Shown here: in pieces, positions 34,606 to 43,755 of the stretch
Numbering within the stretch: the stretch's first letter is position 1
Layout of the letters: each line of letters starts with the position of its first letter
Origin: Actinomycetales bacterium
GTDB lineage: Bacteria > Actinomycetota > Actinomycetes > Actinomycetales > Cellulomonadaceae
DNA length: 64,000 bases
Assembly: GCA_020444245.1 (NCBI GenBank)
Contig: JAHLLI010000011.1
Location: 62,001 to 126,000, forward strand
Reading direction: 5' to 3'
Translations under genes and position numbers: made by a program
Notes under the pieces: generated by a model
What the model was told of the DNA's origin: nothing
What the model saw: only the letters and a program-made list of their open reading frames with translations
The model's database searches: none

Positions 34606-35937
34606 TCAGGCGGTGCCGACCAGGGTCTCGCGCGGCTCCTCGAGGGCCACCCAGCCCTCGCGGCGGTACGCGGGCGTGGCCAGGGCCAGGACCAGGACCG
34701 TGACCACGGTGCTCGCGAGGATCACGCCGGTCATCGCGACCGCGTCGCCGCCGAGCAGCCCGACGAGCGAGCTGACCGCGCCGGCGATCCCGGCCTGGAG
34801 CGCACCGATCGTCGCGGCAGCGGTGCCGGCCCGCTCGCCGTGCCGGGTAAGCGCGAGCGCCGCGGCGTTGGGGCTGACGAGGCCGCTCGCGAACAGCGCG
34901 CACCACAGGGCGCCGAACAGGGCGACCACGCCGCCGACCCCGGTGAGTGCCACCGGGATCATCACCGCGGAGCACAGCGCGGCTGCCGGCGCGCCGAGGC
35001 GCAGCAGCCGGGCCGGCCCCATCCGCCGCACCGCGGCGGCGTTGGCCTGGGTCCCGGCCACGAGCGCCATCCCGCACAGCGCGAAGACCAGCGAGAACTG
35101 CTGGCCGGTGAGCCCGTACTGCTCGCGCAGCACGAACGGCGACCCGACGACGTAGCTCATGATCATCGCGAGCATGAGCCCCGGCATCACCGCGAGCGCC
35201 CGGAACCGTCCGTCCCCGAGCACCTCGAGGTATCCGCGGGCGAGCGCGCCCGGGCCCTGGCGTCGGCGCCGCTCGGGCGGGAGCGTCTCGGGCAGCCGCA
35301 GGGCGGCGACCACCAGGACCACCGCCGCCACCGCCGCGAGCACTCCGAACACCGCACGCCAGCCCCAGCGGTCCGCGACCACGGCGCCGACGGTCGGCGC
35401 GAACAACGGAGCCGCGCCGATGACGAGCATGAGCCGCGACATCAGCCGCGCGGCCTCGGCGCCCGTGAACCGGTCGCGGATCACGGCCGTCGCCACGACC
35501 GCCGCCGCCGCGGCCGCGAACCCCTGCACCAGCCTCAGTCCCGCGAGCACCGTGATGGTCGGCGCCGCCATGCAGGCCAGCGACAGCAGCACGTGGAGCG
35601 CCGTGCCGGTCAGCGCGGGCCGGCGCCTGCCCATCCGGTCCGACAGCGGGCCCACGACGAGCTGGCCGACCGCGCCGCCGAGCACCATGCCGGTGATGGT
35701 GAACTGCGCCCCGGCCGGGCCGGTGCCCAGGTCCTGGGCGACCTCGGGCAGCGAGGGCAGGTACATGTCGGTGGCGACCGCCTGGAGCATCGTCAGCGAC
35801 CCGAGGAGCATGACGAAGCCGGCCTGGTTCCGGCGTGCCGCACCCGGCGCGCTCGGTCCCGTCTCGCGCGCCGACGCGGCTGCGGCCGCAGCCGCGGGCG
35901 GCGGCGCGGAGGCCGTGGCGGCGCGGCGGAACCTCAC
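34606..35937 (-). CDS. Bcr/CflA-family MFS multidrug efflux transporter, paralogue
   Basis: A 443-residue 12-helix transporter highly similar to the one at 31342 (shared ATDMYLPSLPEVAQDL, GPLSDRMGRRRPAL, LRLPETLPPERRR and the C-terminal TPAYRREGWVAL). It has an Ala/Pro-rich N-terminal extension before the first helix, so the GTG at 35937 may be too early. It is divergent from the flavoprotein at 36027. The similarity and shared upstream element suggest a duplication in this neighbourhood. Confidence 0.88.
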   Translation of the reverse strand: MRFRRAATASAPPPAAAAAAASARETGPSAPGAARRNQAGFVMLLGSLTMLQAVATDMYLPSLPEVAQDLGTGPAGAQFTITGMVLGGAVGQLVVGPLSDRMGRRRPALTGTALHVLLSLACMAAPTITVLAGLRLVQGFAAAAAAVVATAVIRDRFTGAEAARLMSRLMLVIGAAPLFAPTVGAVVADRWGWRAVFGVLAAVAAVVLVVAALRLPETLPPERRRRQGPGALARGYLEVLGDGRFRALAVMPGLMLAMIMSYVVGSPFVLREQYGLTGQQFSLVFALCGMALVAGTQANAAAVRRMGPARLLRLGAPAAALCSAVMIPVALTGVGGVVALFGALWCALFASGLVSPNAAALALTRHGERAGTAAATIGALQAGIAGAVSSLVGLLGGDAVAMTGVILASTVVTVLVLALATPAYRREGWVALEEPRETLVGTA

Positions 35938-35953
35938 CGGAGGAAGTATGCCG

Positions 35954-35966
35954 CGAATCGATTCGA
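35954..35966. promoter_or_regulatory. Palindromic element upstream of MFS gene 2
   Basis: CGAATCGATTCGA contains the perfect 12-bp palindrome CGAATCGATTCG. It is 17 bp upstream of the MFS start and 12 of 13 bases match the element at 32668. Candidate shared operator. Confidence 0.45.
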
Positions 35967-36026
35967 TCCGGGATGCCCTCGGTCACTCCGCAGGCCACGC
36001 CGCGCCGGGTTCCGTAGCATCCGCGC

Positions 36027-37688
36027 ATGGACGCCGACGTCGTCGTCGTGGGTGCCGGGCTCGCCGGGCTGGTCGCCGCCGCCGAGGCCGCGGACGCCGC
36101 GCGCACCGTGCTGGTGCTGGACCAGGAGCCCGAGCAGTCCCTGGGCGGTCAGGCGTTCTGGAGCCTGGGCGGCCTGTTCCTGGTCGGCACCCCCGAGCAG
36201 CGCCGGATGGGCGTGCACGACTCGTTCGACCTCGCGTGGTCCGACTGGCTGGGCTCCGCGCAGTTCGACCGGCCGGAGGACGCCTGGCCGCACCGCTTCG
36301 CGAGGGCGTACGTCGAGCACGCCGCGGGCGAGCAGCGCGCCTGGCTGCGCGCGATGGGGCACCGGGTCTTCCCGGTCGTGGGCTGGGCGGAACGTGGCGA
36401 CGGGCGCGCGACCGGCCACGGCAACTCCGTGCCACGGTTCCACCTGACGTGGGGCACGGGGCCGGGTGTGGTCGAGCCGTTCGAGCGCCGGGTGCGCGCG
36501 CACGCCGACGCCGGCCGGGTCCGCCTGGCCTTCCGGCACCGGGTGGACGAGGTCGTGGTCACCGACGGCGTGGTCACCGGCGTGCGCGGCGCCGTGCTCG
36601 CGCCCAGCGGCGCCGAGCGCGGCCGGCCCAGCAACCGGGACGTCGTCGGGGACTTCGAGGTCCACGGGCAGGCCGTCGTGGTGACCAGCGGCGGGATCGG
36701 CGGGAACCTGGACCTGGTGCGGGCTGCGTGGCCGGAGCGGCTCGGCACCCCGCCGCGCGACATGGTGACCGGTGTCCCGGCGCACGTCGACGGCCGGATG
36801 CTCGCGATCACCGAGCAGGCCGGGGCCACGGTGATCGGCCGCGACCGGATGTGGCACTACACCGAGGGCGTGCGCGACTGGGACCCGATCTGGCCGGGCC
36901 ACGGCATCCGCATCCTGCCCGGCCCGTCGTCGCTGTGGCTCGACGCCACCGGGCACCGGCTGCCCGCGCCGTGCTACCCGGGCTTCGACACCCTCAGCAC
37001 CCTGCGCCACCTGCGCACGACGGGACACGACCACTCGTGGTTCGTCCTGACCTCGCGGGTGATCGAGAAGGAGTTCGCACTGTCGGGCTCCGAGCAGAAC
37101 CCGGACCTCACCGGACGCGACGTGCGGCTGCTGCTCGAGCGGTTGCGGCCCGGACCTCCCCGGCCCGTGCAGGCGTTCCTGGACCACGGCGAGGACTTCC
37201 TGGTCGCGGACACGCTCGAGGAGCTGGTGGCCGGGATGTCCGAGCTCGGCGGGGTGCCGCTGGACCCCGCTGCGATCCGCGAGGTCGTCGAGGCCCGGGA
37301 CCGCGAGATCGCCCACCCGTTCGGCAAGGACGCGCAGGTCACCGCGATCCGCGGCGCGCGGCGCTACCGCGGCGACCGGCTGCTGCGCGTCGCGCCGCCG
37401 CACCCGCTGCTCGACCCGAAGGCGGGCCCGCTGATCGCCGTGCGGCTGCACGTGCTGTCCCGCAAGACCCTCGGGGGCCTGGTCACGGACCTGGACGGCC
37501 GGTGCCTGGCGGGCGACGCGGCCGCCGGCACCGCGACGCCCGTGCCCGGGCTGTACGCGGCGGGCGAGGTCGCCGGGTTCGGCGGTGGCGGGATGATGGG
37601 CTACAACGCGCTGGAGGGCACCTTCCTGGGCGGCTGCCTGTTCTCGGGCCGGGTCGCCGGCCGTGCCGCGGCCGCTGCGTGTGTCTGA
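36027..37688 (+). CDS. FAD-binding dehydrogenase (fumarate reductase/KstD-like flavoprotein)
   Basis: A 553-residue flavoprotein of the FAD_binding_2 family. The N-terminal dinucleotide motif is VVGAGLAGLVAA, followed by LGGQAFWSLGG, the substrate-domain segment with GHGNSVPRFHLTWGTGPGVV, and the C-terminal FAD contact GLYAAGEVAGFGGGGMMGYN. It matches the group of uncharacterised 'FAD-binding dehydrogenases' near ketosteroid dehydrogenases. The substrate is unknown. It is followed 21 bp later by the SRAP gene. Confidence 0.9.
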   Translation: MDADVVVVGAGLAGLVAAAEAADAARTVLVLDQEPEQSLGGQAFWSLGGLFLVGTPEQRRMGVHDSFDLAWSDWLGSAQFDRPEDAWPHRFARAYVEHAAGEQRAWLRAMGHRVFPVVGWAERGDGRATGHGNSVPRFHLTWGTGPGVVEPFERRVRAHADAGRVRLAFRHRVDEVVVTDGVVTGVRGAVLAPSGAERGRPSNRDVVGDFEVHGQAVVVTSGGIGGNLDLVRAAWPERLGTPPRDMVTGVPAHVDGRMLAITEQAGATVIGRDRMWHYTEGVRDWDPIWPGHGIRILPGPSSLWLDATGHRLPAPCYPGFDTLSTLRHLRTTGHDHSWFVLTSRVIEKEFALSGSEQNPDLTGRDVRLLLERLRPGPPRPVQAFLDHGEDFLVADTLEELVAGMSELGGVPLDPAAIREVVEARDREIAHPFGKDAQVTAIRGARRYRGDRLLRVAPPHPLLDPKAGPLIAVRLHVLSRKTLGGLVTDLDGRCLAGDAAAGTATPVPGLYAAGEVAGFGGGGMMGYNALEGTFLGGCLFSGRVAGRAAAAACV

Positions 37689-37709
37689 GCCGAGCGGCAT
37701 CCTGGAGCC

Positions 37710-38459
37710 ATGTGCGGCCGCTACGCCTCGTTCCGGGCGACCCAGGACCTCGCCGACGCGTTCGGGGTGGACCCGGAGGACGTCGCCGACGACGCCGCGG
37801 GCCTGCCGCCGTCCTGGAACCTCGCCCCGACCGACCCGGTGCGGATCGTCGTCGAACGGCCCGAGCGGCTCGACGACGGCACGCACGGCGATCCGGTCCG
37901 CTCGCTGCGGCTGGCCCGCTGGGGGCTCGTGCCGGGTTGGGCCAAGGACCCGTCGATCGGGTCGCGGCTGATCAACGCGCGGATGGAGACCATCGCCGAG
38001 AGACCGGCCTTCCGCAAGGCGCTCGCCACGCGGCGCTGCCTGGTGCCCGCCGAGGGCTGGTTCGAGTGGACCGACCCGCCGCCGGGCTCGCCGCGTGGCA
38101 CCCGCAAGACGCCGCACTGGATCCACCGCACCGACGGCGGGCTCCTGGCGTTCGCCGGGCTCTACGAGTTCTGGCGTGACCCGGACCTGGCCGACGACGA
38201 CCCGCACCGCTGGCTCGTCTCGATGACGATCGTCACCGGAGGGGCGCCGGCCGACGACCCGGTGATCGGGCCGCTGCACGACCGTCAGCCAGTGCTCCTC
38301 ACCCCGGACGCGTGGGCCGCGTGGCTCGACCCGGCGGTGGACGCGGGTTCCGCGGCGGCACTGCTGGGCGCTGCTCCGCGCGGGCTCACCGCGGTCGTGG
38401 TGTCGCCGGCGGTGAGCTCGGTGCGCAACGACGGCCCGGAGCTGATCGAGCCGGCCTGA
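37710..38459 (+). CDS. SOS response-associated peptidase (SRAP; YedK/HMCES-like)
   Basis: A 249-residue SRAP protein that crosslinks abasic sites in single-stranded DNA. MCGRYASF gives the catalytic Cys2 after Met removal; the active-site Asn is in PSWNLAPTD (about residue 37), the Glu in VPAEGWFEW and the His in GPLHDRQPVLL. All four key residues are present. It is likely to help repair during replication; no SOS box was located upstream. Confidence 0.94.
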   Translation: MCGRYASFRATQDLADAFGVDPEDVADDAAGLPPSWNLAPTDPVRIVVERPERLDDGTHGDPVRSLRLARWGLVPGWAKDPSIGSRLINARMETIAERPAFRKALATRRCLVPAEGWFEWTDPPPGSPRGTRKTPHWIHRTDGGLLAFAGLYEFWRDPDLADDDPHRWLVSMTIVTGGAPADDPVIGPLHDRQPVLLTPDAWAAWLDPAVDAGSAAALLGAAPRGLTAVVVSPAVSSVRNDGPELIEPA

Positions 38460-38501
38460 GCTGCGACCCGGGCCTCGACGGTGCGTGCCCGCGCGGCCCG
38501 T

Positions 38502-38855
38502 TCAGCCCGGGTAGGGCGCCGAGTCGAAGTAGATCTCGAGCGCGTCGATCGCTCCGTCGCGCACCGCGAGCACCTCCGCGACGTCGCTGCGGAACGCCTC
38601 GCCTGCCGGCGGCTGCAGGGTGTAGGTGGTCAGCGCGCAGGCCCGGTCACCGTCGACCACCAGGTCGCGCAGCTCGACGTCGCGGACCATGGAGAAGAAG
38701 CCCGCGGTCGCGGCGAGGTACTCGTCCCGTCCGGCCACGGCGCGGCCGGGCGAGGCGTGGCTGGTGAAGGTCAGCGTGGGGGCGAGGTGCTCGGACCATG
38801 CGCCCCCGGTGCGCAACGCGGTGAAGTAGTCCTCGACGATCGTCCTGGTCGACAT
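38502..38855 (-). CDS. SnoaL-like / NTF2-fold protein
   Basis: A 117-residue nuclear transport factor 2-like fold, beginning TIVEDYFTALRTGGAWSEHLA, with TFTSHASPGRAVAGRDEYL and AEVLAVRDGAIDALEIYFD. Such proteins are small ketosteroid isomerase-like enzymes or stress proteins; no catalytic residue can be assigned. The ATG at 38855 fits the upstream GGGAGG better than the ATG at 38858. It lies 53 bp downstream of the ArsR-SRPBCC gene. Confidence 0.78.
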   Translation of the reverse strand: MSTRTIVEDYFTALRTGGAWSEHLAPTLTFTSHASPGRAVAGRDEYLAATAGFFSMVRDVELRDLVVDGDRACALTTYTLQPPAGEAFRSDVAEVLAVRDGAIDALEIYFDSAPYPG

Positions 38856-38908
38856 CATGACCTCCCTGATCGATCGGTGTGGTGGTGGTGCGGCCGAGGT
38901 CGGTCGCG

Positions 38909-39697
38909 TCACGGGCGGAGCTCGGCGAGCAGCCGGCCCGGGTCGGCGACCCACGGGTCGGGGCCGGCGTCGCCCACGGCGGCCACGGCAGCCAGGCGCT
39001 CGAGGTAGTGGGCCCAGCCGCGGGAGTGCGAGCCGGCGGCGCGCACTCCCGGCAGCTCCCGGTGGGTCAGGCGCAGCAGCGTGCCGCCGTCGAGCGGCAC
39101 GAGCTCGTACGCCACGGCGGTGGTACCGGGCGGCACGGCGCCGCCCTCGCCCACCCAGCCCCAGGTGTGTGCGAACCGGGTCGGTCGCTCCGCGACGAGG
39201 ACCTCGCCCTCGACGACCTCCCCGGGCACGACCTCGACGCGGTACACCCCACCGGGGCGCGGGTCGATCCGCGCGTCGACGCCCATCCAGCCGGTGGCCG
39301 CCTCGGGGTCGGTGAGCATCGCCCAGACCCGCTCGGGGCCGGCCGGCAGGTAGACGTCGCGTTGGACGCAGACCCGCTCCACATCGTCGGCGGCGGGCCG
39401 GGCGGCCTCGGAGCCGACGGCCCTGACGAGCCGCCCGAGCCGGTCGTCCCAGAAGCCCTCGAGCAGGAGTGCGGCGCCCGCGAACCCCGCGCGGCGAGCC
39501 CGGTAGAGCCGCCGCGTCCCGTCGCGCCGCAGCTCGAGCAGGCCCGCCTCGACCAGCACGGCCAGGTGCTGGGAGACGGCCGGCCGGGTGAGCGTGAAGT
39601 GCTCGGCGATCCCCCCCGCGGTCAGCTCACCGTCGGCGACGAGCTCGAGGATCCGGCGTCGGTGCGGGTCTGCGAGGGCCTTGAGTGCGGCATCCAC
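38909..39697 (-). CDS. ArsR HTH fused to SRPBCC (AHSA1-type) domain
   Basis: A 262-residue two-domain protein. Residues 1-75 are an ArsR winged helix (LKALADPHRRRILELVADGE, then RPAVSQHLAVLVEAGLL); residues about 110-235 are an SRPBCC/AHSA1 domain (VYLPAGPERVWAMLTDPEAA, GGVYRVEVVPGEVVEGEVLV). Many actinobacteria keep these as adjacent genes; here they are one polypeptide, suggesting the SRPBCC pocket acts as the sensing domain for the HTH. A palindrome CTTACGTAAG lies just upstream (39717-39726). Confidence 0.88.
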   Translation of the reverse strand: MDAALKALADPHRRRILELVADGELTAGGIAEHFTLTRPAVSQHLAVLVEAGLLELRRDGTRRLYRARRAGFAGAALLLEGFWDDRLGRLVRAVGSEAARPAADDVERVCVQRDVYLPAGPERVWAMLTDPEAATGWMGVDARIDPRPGGVYRVEVVPGEVVEGEVLVAERPTRFAHTWGWVGEGGAVPPGTTAVAYELVPLDGGTLLRLTHRELPGVRAAGSHSRGWAHYLERLAAVAAVGDAGPDPWVADPGRLLAELRP

Positions 39698-39716
39698 GCG
39701 GCTATGTTAGCCCCGC

Positions 39717-39726
39717 CTTACGTAAG
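39717..39726. promoter_or_regulatory. CTTACGTAAG palindrome upstream of the ArsR-SRPBCC gene
   Basis: A perfect 10-bp palindrome 20 bp upstream of the start codon, in the short gap after the cyclase-like gene. Fits an autoregulatory operator of the ArsR domain; inference only. Confidence 0.4.
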
Positions 39727-39732
39727 TCGTCA

Positions 39733-40749
39733 CTAACCTTCTTGAGACTCGGCGATCAGCAGGTACGGCCGCAACGGGCCGATCCCGGCGACGTCTCGCA
39801 CCTCCAGGGCGTCCAGCAGGAAGCCGGGCAGGCAGCCTGCGGTCGCCTCGTCGACCAGCACCCGGCCCGGGCCCGCCTCGTCGCACAGCCGCGACGCGAG
39901 GGCGACGGCCGGTCCGAAGATGTCGCCGAACCGGGAGAGCACCCGACCCCAGACCAGGCCGACCCGGAGCGGGGCATCGCTGTCCGGGCCCAGGGCCTCG
40001 GCCAGCCCGAGCGCGACGCGGGCGCCGGTCGCGGCGTCGTCGGCGACGAACAGCAGAGCGTCGCCGATGGTCTTGACCACCCGGCCGCCGTGCGCGGTGA
40101 CGACGTCGCGCGCCTGGGCCTCGAAGCCCTGGACGTAGTCGGCCAGGGCCTCGGCCCCGAGCTCGGCCGTGCGGGTGGTGAACCCCACCACGTCGGCCAG
40201 CCCGACGGCCCTGGCCAGTGGCAGCTCGTCGGAGACCTCGTCGGCGCCCCGTGCGGCGAGCACGCTCGCCCGGCCGGCGGCCGCGGCCAGGTGCCGCCGC
40301 CAGGCGTGCACCAGTCCCTGGGCAAGGAGGTCGTCGATGAGCAGCAGGCGCTCCAGGAGCAGACCCCGCGCGTCTGCGTCGCGAAGCCCGTACTTGGTAG
40401 CCAGGTGCTCCACGATCGTCTCGGTCTGCCAGCTGACCAGACGCTCCATCGTGTGGCCCATGGCGCGCACCAGCGAGACGCCGGCGGTCGGCGACAGGCC
40501 GTACTCATGGCTCGCCCCGATGAAGCCGCTGACCACCGCCACGTCGGCGGTGGTGAAGGCCTTCCCGTCCGGGTCGGGCAGGCGCAGCCCGAGGGCGTTC
40601 CAGAAGGTGGCGAGCTCGGCAGGCTCGACGCCGGCCAGGCGCGCGACGTCCGCCGCGGTCAGCTCCCGCGGGCCGCCGAGCACCGCGTCCTCGAGCCGCG
40701 CGAGAGCCAGGTCCAGGTCCTCGGGTGGCCGGCCCGCAGCCTCCACCAT
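39733..40749 (-). CDS. Class III adenylate cyclase-like protein with N-terminal regulatory domain
   Basis: A 338-residue protein laid out like the mycobacterial cyclase Rv1264: a helical regulatory half (about 1-175) and a catalytic half (about 180-330). The two metal aspartates are present (LADVVGFT, Asp186; KTIGDALLF, Asp230, with Lys226 for purine selection) and Arg287 follows. The usual transition-state Asn (VNxAxR) is replaced by Ala283 (VALASRL), so activity may be low or absent. The start is ATG 40749; a TTG at 40752 adds one residue. Confidence 0.85.
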   Translation of the reverse strand: MVEAAGRPPEDLDLALARLEDAVLGGPRELTAADVARLAGVEPAELATFWNALGLRLPDPDGKAFTTADVAVVSGFIGASHEYGLSPTAGVSLVRAMGHTMERLVSWQTETIVEHLATKYGLRDADARGLLLERLLLIDDLLAQGLVHAWRRHLAAAAGRASVLAARGADEVSDELPLARAVGLADVVGFTTRTAELGAEALADYVQGFEAQARDVVTAHGGRVVKTIGDALLFVADDAATGARVALGLAEALGPDSDAPLRVGLVWGRVLSRFGDIFGPAVALASRLCDEAGPGRVLVDEATAGCLPGFLLDALEVRDVAGIGPLRPYLLIAESQEG

Positions 40750-40778
40750 CAAGCCAGGCTAACCCCGCGCGGGTCCGG

Positions 40779-40844
40779 GCGGGAGGACACTGCGCGGGCG
40801 CCTCGCGGCCGAGCGGGAGGACACTGCGCGGGCGCCTCGCGGCC
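40779..40844. repeat. Two identical 32-bp units, 34-bp period
   Basis: The unit GCGGGAGGACACTGCGCGGG... occurs at 40779-40810 and again at 40813-40844 without change, separated by GA. It fills the gap between the cyclase-like gene start and the birA end. Confidence 0.9.
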
Positions 40845-40871
40845 GCGCGGACGGGCACCCGGGCCGGTCGG

Positions 40872-41702
40872 TCAGCGGTGCCGCAGCCGCACGTCACCCG
40901 CCCGCACGGCGGTCGTGCTGCCGCCGGCCCGGACCAGCAACGAGCCGTCCTCGGCGACGCCGGTCGCGAGCCCCTCGATCGTCCGCCCGCCCGGGAGATC
41001 GATCAGCACCTCGTGGCCGAGCGTGACCGACATCGCCGCCCACTCCTCGGCCAGCCCGGCGGCCGTCGCGTCCCCACCGGCCGCGCGCCAGGCCGCGTCG
41101 GCCTCGAGCCAGCGGGCGAGCAGCGCGACGAGCACGTCCTGGCGGGCCGCCTCGAACCCGGCCATGGCGAGCGACGTCGCGGTCGGCACCGGCAGCTCTC
41201 CTGCAGTCTGCGCGACGTTCAGTCCCACGCCCAGCACCACCACGGGGTCGCCCGGCCCGGGGCGCAGATCCGCGAGGACACCGGCGACCTTGCGGTAGGG
41301 GCCCCAGCCGGGCACCTCGGTCGCGGCGGGCAGCAGCACGTCGTTGGGCCACTTGAGCATCGCCTGCGCCCCGAGGTCCCGCAGCGCCCGCGCCGCGGCC
41401 AGACCGCCGAGCAGCGGCACCCAGCCCAGGTGGCGCCGGTCCACCGCCGGGCGCAGCAGCACCGACACGGTCACCGCCACGCCGCGCGGTGTGGTCCAGG
41501 TGCGCCCGGCCCGCCCGCGTCCGGCCTGCTGGTGATCGGCGACCAGCACGGAGCGGTCGGGCCACGCCCCGGGATCGGCCGTCGCCGCCTCGAGCAGCGC
41601 CGTGGAGGTCGAGGGGACCGCGTCCACCACCTCGACGCGGCCGAGCGGCAGGACCGTCAGCGCCGCACGCACAGCCTCCGGGTCGAGGGGGGTTCGGTCC
41701 AC
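40872..41702 (-). CDS. birA: Biotin--[acetyl-CoA-carboxylase] ligase
   Basis: A 276-residue biotin protein ligase without an N-terminal HTH. The adenylate loop GRGRAGRTW and the catalytic KWPNDV are present; VLGVGLNV and the C-terminal SH3-like domain follow. It attaches biotin to carrier lysines such as the EAMKM lysine of the AccA3 protein at 49589. The GTG at 41702 is used because residues upstream do not look family-like. It is divergent from the carboxylase beta-subunit gene. Confidence 0.93.
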   Translation of the reverse strand: MDRTPLDPEAVRAALTVLPLGRVEVVDAVPSTSTALLEAATADPGAWPDRSVLVADHQQAGRGRAGRTWTTPRGVAVTVSVLLRPAVDRRHLGWVPLLGGLAAARALRDLGAQAMLKWPNDVLLPAATEVPGWGPYRKVAGVLADLRPGPGDPVVVLGVGLNVAQTAGELPVPTATSLAMAGFEAARQDVLVALLARWLEADAAWRAAGGDATAAGLAEEWAAMSVTLGHEVLIDLPGGRTIEGLATGVAEDGSLLVRAGGSTTAVRAGDVRLRHR

Positions 41703-41824
41703 GGGGCCACCGTAGCGAGGGTCACCGTCGAGCACGCCGTTGTGCGATCCGGCACAACCGAACCGGACGACACGGTCGACTCTCACACAGAGCATGTGGG
41801 GTTCCGACAACTACTCTGCTGCGA

Positions 41825-43453
41825 GTGACCGACCCGCAGATCGTCGACGCCCCGGCCCCGCCGGCCGCTGAAGCCCCCACCACCGCGGGCCGCCTGGCCG
41901 ACCTCGAGGAGCGCACCGCGCGGCTGGCCACCGCCGAGGAGGTCGCCGCGGCCAAGCAGCACCCGCGCGGCAAGAAGACCGCCCGCGAGCGCATCGACAC
42001 CTTGCTCGACGAGGGCAGCTTCACCGAGCTCGACGCGCTGGCCGAGCACCGCTCGACCAACTTCGGCCTGGGTGCCAAGCGGGTGCCCGGCGACGGCGTG
42101 GTCTGCGGGCACGGCACGGTCGACGGCCGCCCGGTCGCGGTCTACAGCCAGGACTTCACGGTGTTCGGCGGGTCGCTGGGTGAGGTGCACGGGCAGAAGA
42201 TCACCAAGGTGATGGACCTGGCGCTGCGCACCGGCATGCCGGTGGTCGGGATCCTGGACGGCGGCGGCGCGCGGATCCAGGAGGGCGTCGCGGCGCTGAC
42301 CCAGTTCGCCGAGATCTTCCGGCGCAACGTCGCGGCGTCCGGCGTCGTCCCGCAGATCTCGCTGATCCTCGGGCCGAGCGCGGGCGGCGCGGTCTACTCC
42401 CCCGCCCTGACGGACTTCGTCGTGATGGCCGACGGCACGTCGCACATGTTCATCACGGGCCCTGACGTGATCCGCGCGGTGACGGGCGAGGACGTCGGCT
42501 TCGAGGAGCTCGGCGGTGGCCAGACCCACAACTCCCGCTCGGGCGTGGCGCACTACCTGGGCGCGGACGAGGACGATGCGATCGACTACGTGCGGACCCT
42601 GCTGGGCTACCTGCCGAGCAACAACCTCGCCGATCCGCCGGTGTGGCCCGAGGACGTCGAGCGGCCCGAGGCCCTGGAGATCTCCGAGGCGGACCTCGAG
42701 CTGGACACCCTGGTGCCCGACTCGGACAACCAGCCCTACGACATGCGCACCGTCGTGGAGCACGTGCTGGACCACGGCGAGCTGCTCGAGGTGCAGCCGC
42801 TGTACGCGCAGAACGTGCTGATCGGGTTCGGGCACGTCGAGGGCCACGCGGTGGGCGTGGTCGCCAACCAGCCGCTGCACATGGCCGGCACGCTGGACAT
42901 CAACGCCGCCGAGAAGGCCGCCAGGTTCGTGCGGACCTGCGACGCCTTCGGCCTCCCGGTCCTGACGTTCGTCGACGTGCCGGGCTTCCTGCCGGGCACC
43001 GACCAGGAGTGGAACGGGATCATCCGGCGCGGCGCCAAGCTGATCTTCGCCTACGCCGAGGCGACGGTGCCGCTGGTCACGGTCATCACGCGCAAGGCCT
43101 ACGGCGGGGCCTACATCGTGATGGGGTCCAAGCAGCTGGGCGCGGACGTCAACCTCGCCTGGCCCACCGCGCAGATCGCGGTGATGGGCGCCGCGGGTGC
43201 GGTGAACATCCTGCAGCGCGGCACGCTGAAGAAGGTGGCCGACGAGGGCGGCGATGTGGAGGCCGAGCGCGCCCGGCTGGTCGCCGGCTACACCGAGGCG
43301 CTGGTCAACCCGTACGTCGCCGCGCAGCGCGGTGACGTCGACGCGGTCATCGCGCCGTCGCACACCCGCACCCAGGTGCTGCGCGCACTGCGCACGCTGC
43401 GCACCAAGCGCGCCGCGCTGCCGGCCAAGAAGCACGGGAACATCCCGCTATGA
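41825..43453 (+). CDS. Acyl-CoA carboxylase carboxyltransferase subunit (AccD/PccB-type)
   Basis: A 542-residue carboxyltransferase transferring CO2 from carboxybiotin to acetyl- or propionyl-CoA. The N-terminus [20 protein letters not shown], the acyl-CoA pocket region [30 protein letters not shown] and the biotin pocket segment [20 protein letters not shown] are well conserved. The GTG at 41825 lies 8 bp after TACTCT, so the transcript may be leaderless. It overlaps the epsilon subunit gene (ATGA). The likely partner is the AccA3 protein at 49589. Confidence 0.95.
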   Translation: MTDPQIVDAPAPPAAEAPTTAGRLADLEERTARLATAEEVAAAKQHPRGKKTARERIDTLLDEGSFTELDALAEHRSTNFGLGAKRVPGDGVVCGHGTVDGRPVAVYSQDFTVFGGSLGEVHGQKITKVMDLALRTGMPVVGILDGGGARIQEGVAALTQFAEIFRRNVAASGVVPQISLILGPSAGGAVYSPALTDFVVMADGTSHMFITGPDVIRAVTGEDVGFEELGGGQTHNSRSGVAHYLGADEDDAIDYVRTLLGYLPSNNLADPPVWPEDVERPEALEISEADLELDTLVPDSDNQPYDMRTVVEHVLDHGELLEVQPLYAQNVLIGFGHVEGHAVGVVANQPLHMAGTLDINAAEKAARFVRTCDAFGLPVLTFVDVPGFLPGTDQEWNGIIRRGAKLIFAYAEATVPLVTVITRKAYGGAYIVMGSKQLGADVNLAWPTAQIAVMGAAGAVNILQRGTLKKVADEGGDVEAERARLVAGYTEALVNPYVAAQRGDVDAVIAPSHTRTQVLRALRTLRTKRAALPAKKHGNIPL

Positions 43454-43686
43454 CCCCCGACGTGCGCGTGGTGCGCGGAGACCCGGACGAGCTGGAGCTC
43501 GCCGCCCTGGTCGCAGGCCTGGCCGCCGGGGCGTCGGCCGGTGCCGCGGTCGCGGCGGTCGCCGACCTGGACGAGGTGGCGACGGCAGCGCGGCGACGCT
43601 GGCGCGACGCCGTCCACCGCCTGGGTGCGCCCCTGGAGGGCGGCGCTGAGCGGACCGGCGACGACTGGCGCTGGAGCCTGCGCTAG
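43450..43686 (+). CDS. Acyl-CoA carboxylase epsilon subunit
   Basis: A 78-residue small subunit characteristic of actinobacterial carboxylases. It has [18 protein letters not shown] at the N-terminus and ends [10 protein letters not shown], the typical conserved tail. The epsilon subunit stabilises or activates the alpha/beta complex. It overlaps the AccD gene by 4 bp. Confidence 0.85.
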   Translation: MTPDVRVVRGDPDELELAALVAGLAAGASAGAAVAAVADLDEVATAARRRWRDAVHRLGAPLEGGAERTGDDWRWSLR

Positions 43687-43755
43687 CCGGCCGCGGCCCG
43701 CGGGACCGCGGAATTCGGTGACCGGCCGGGGCGTCGGTCGTTCTAGGGTCGGACC

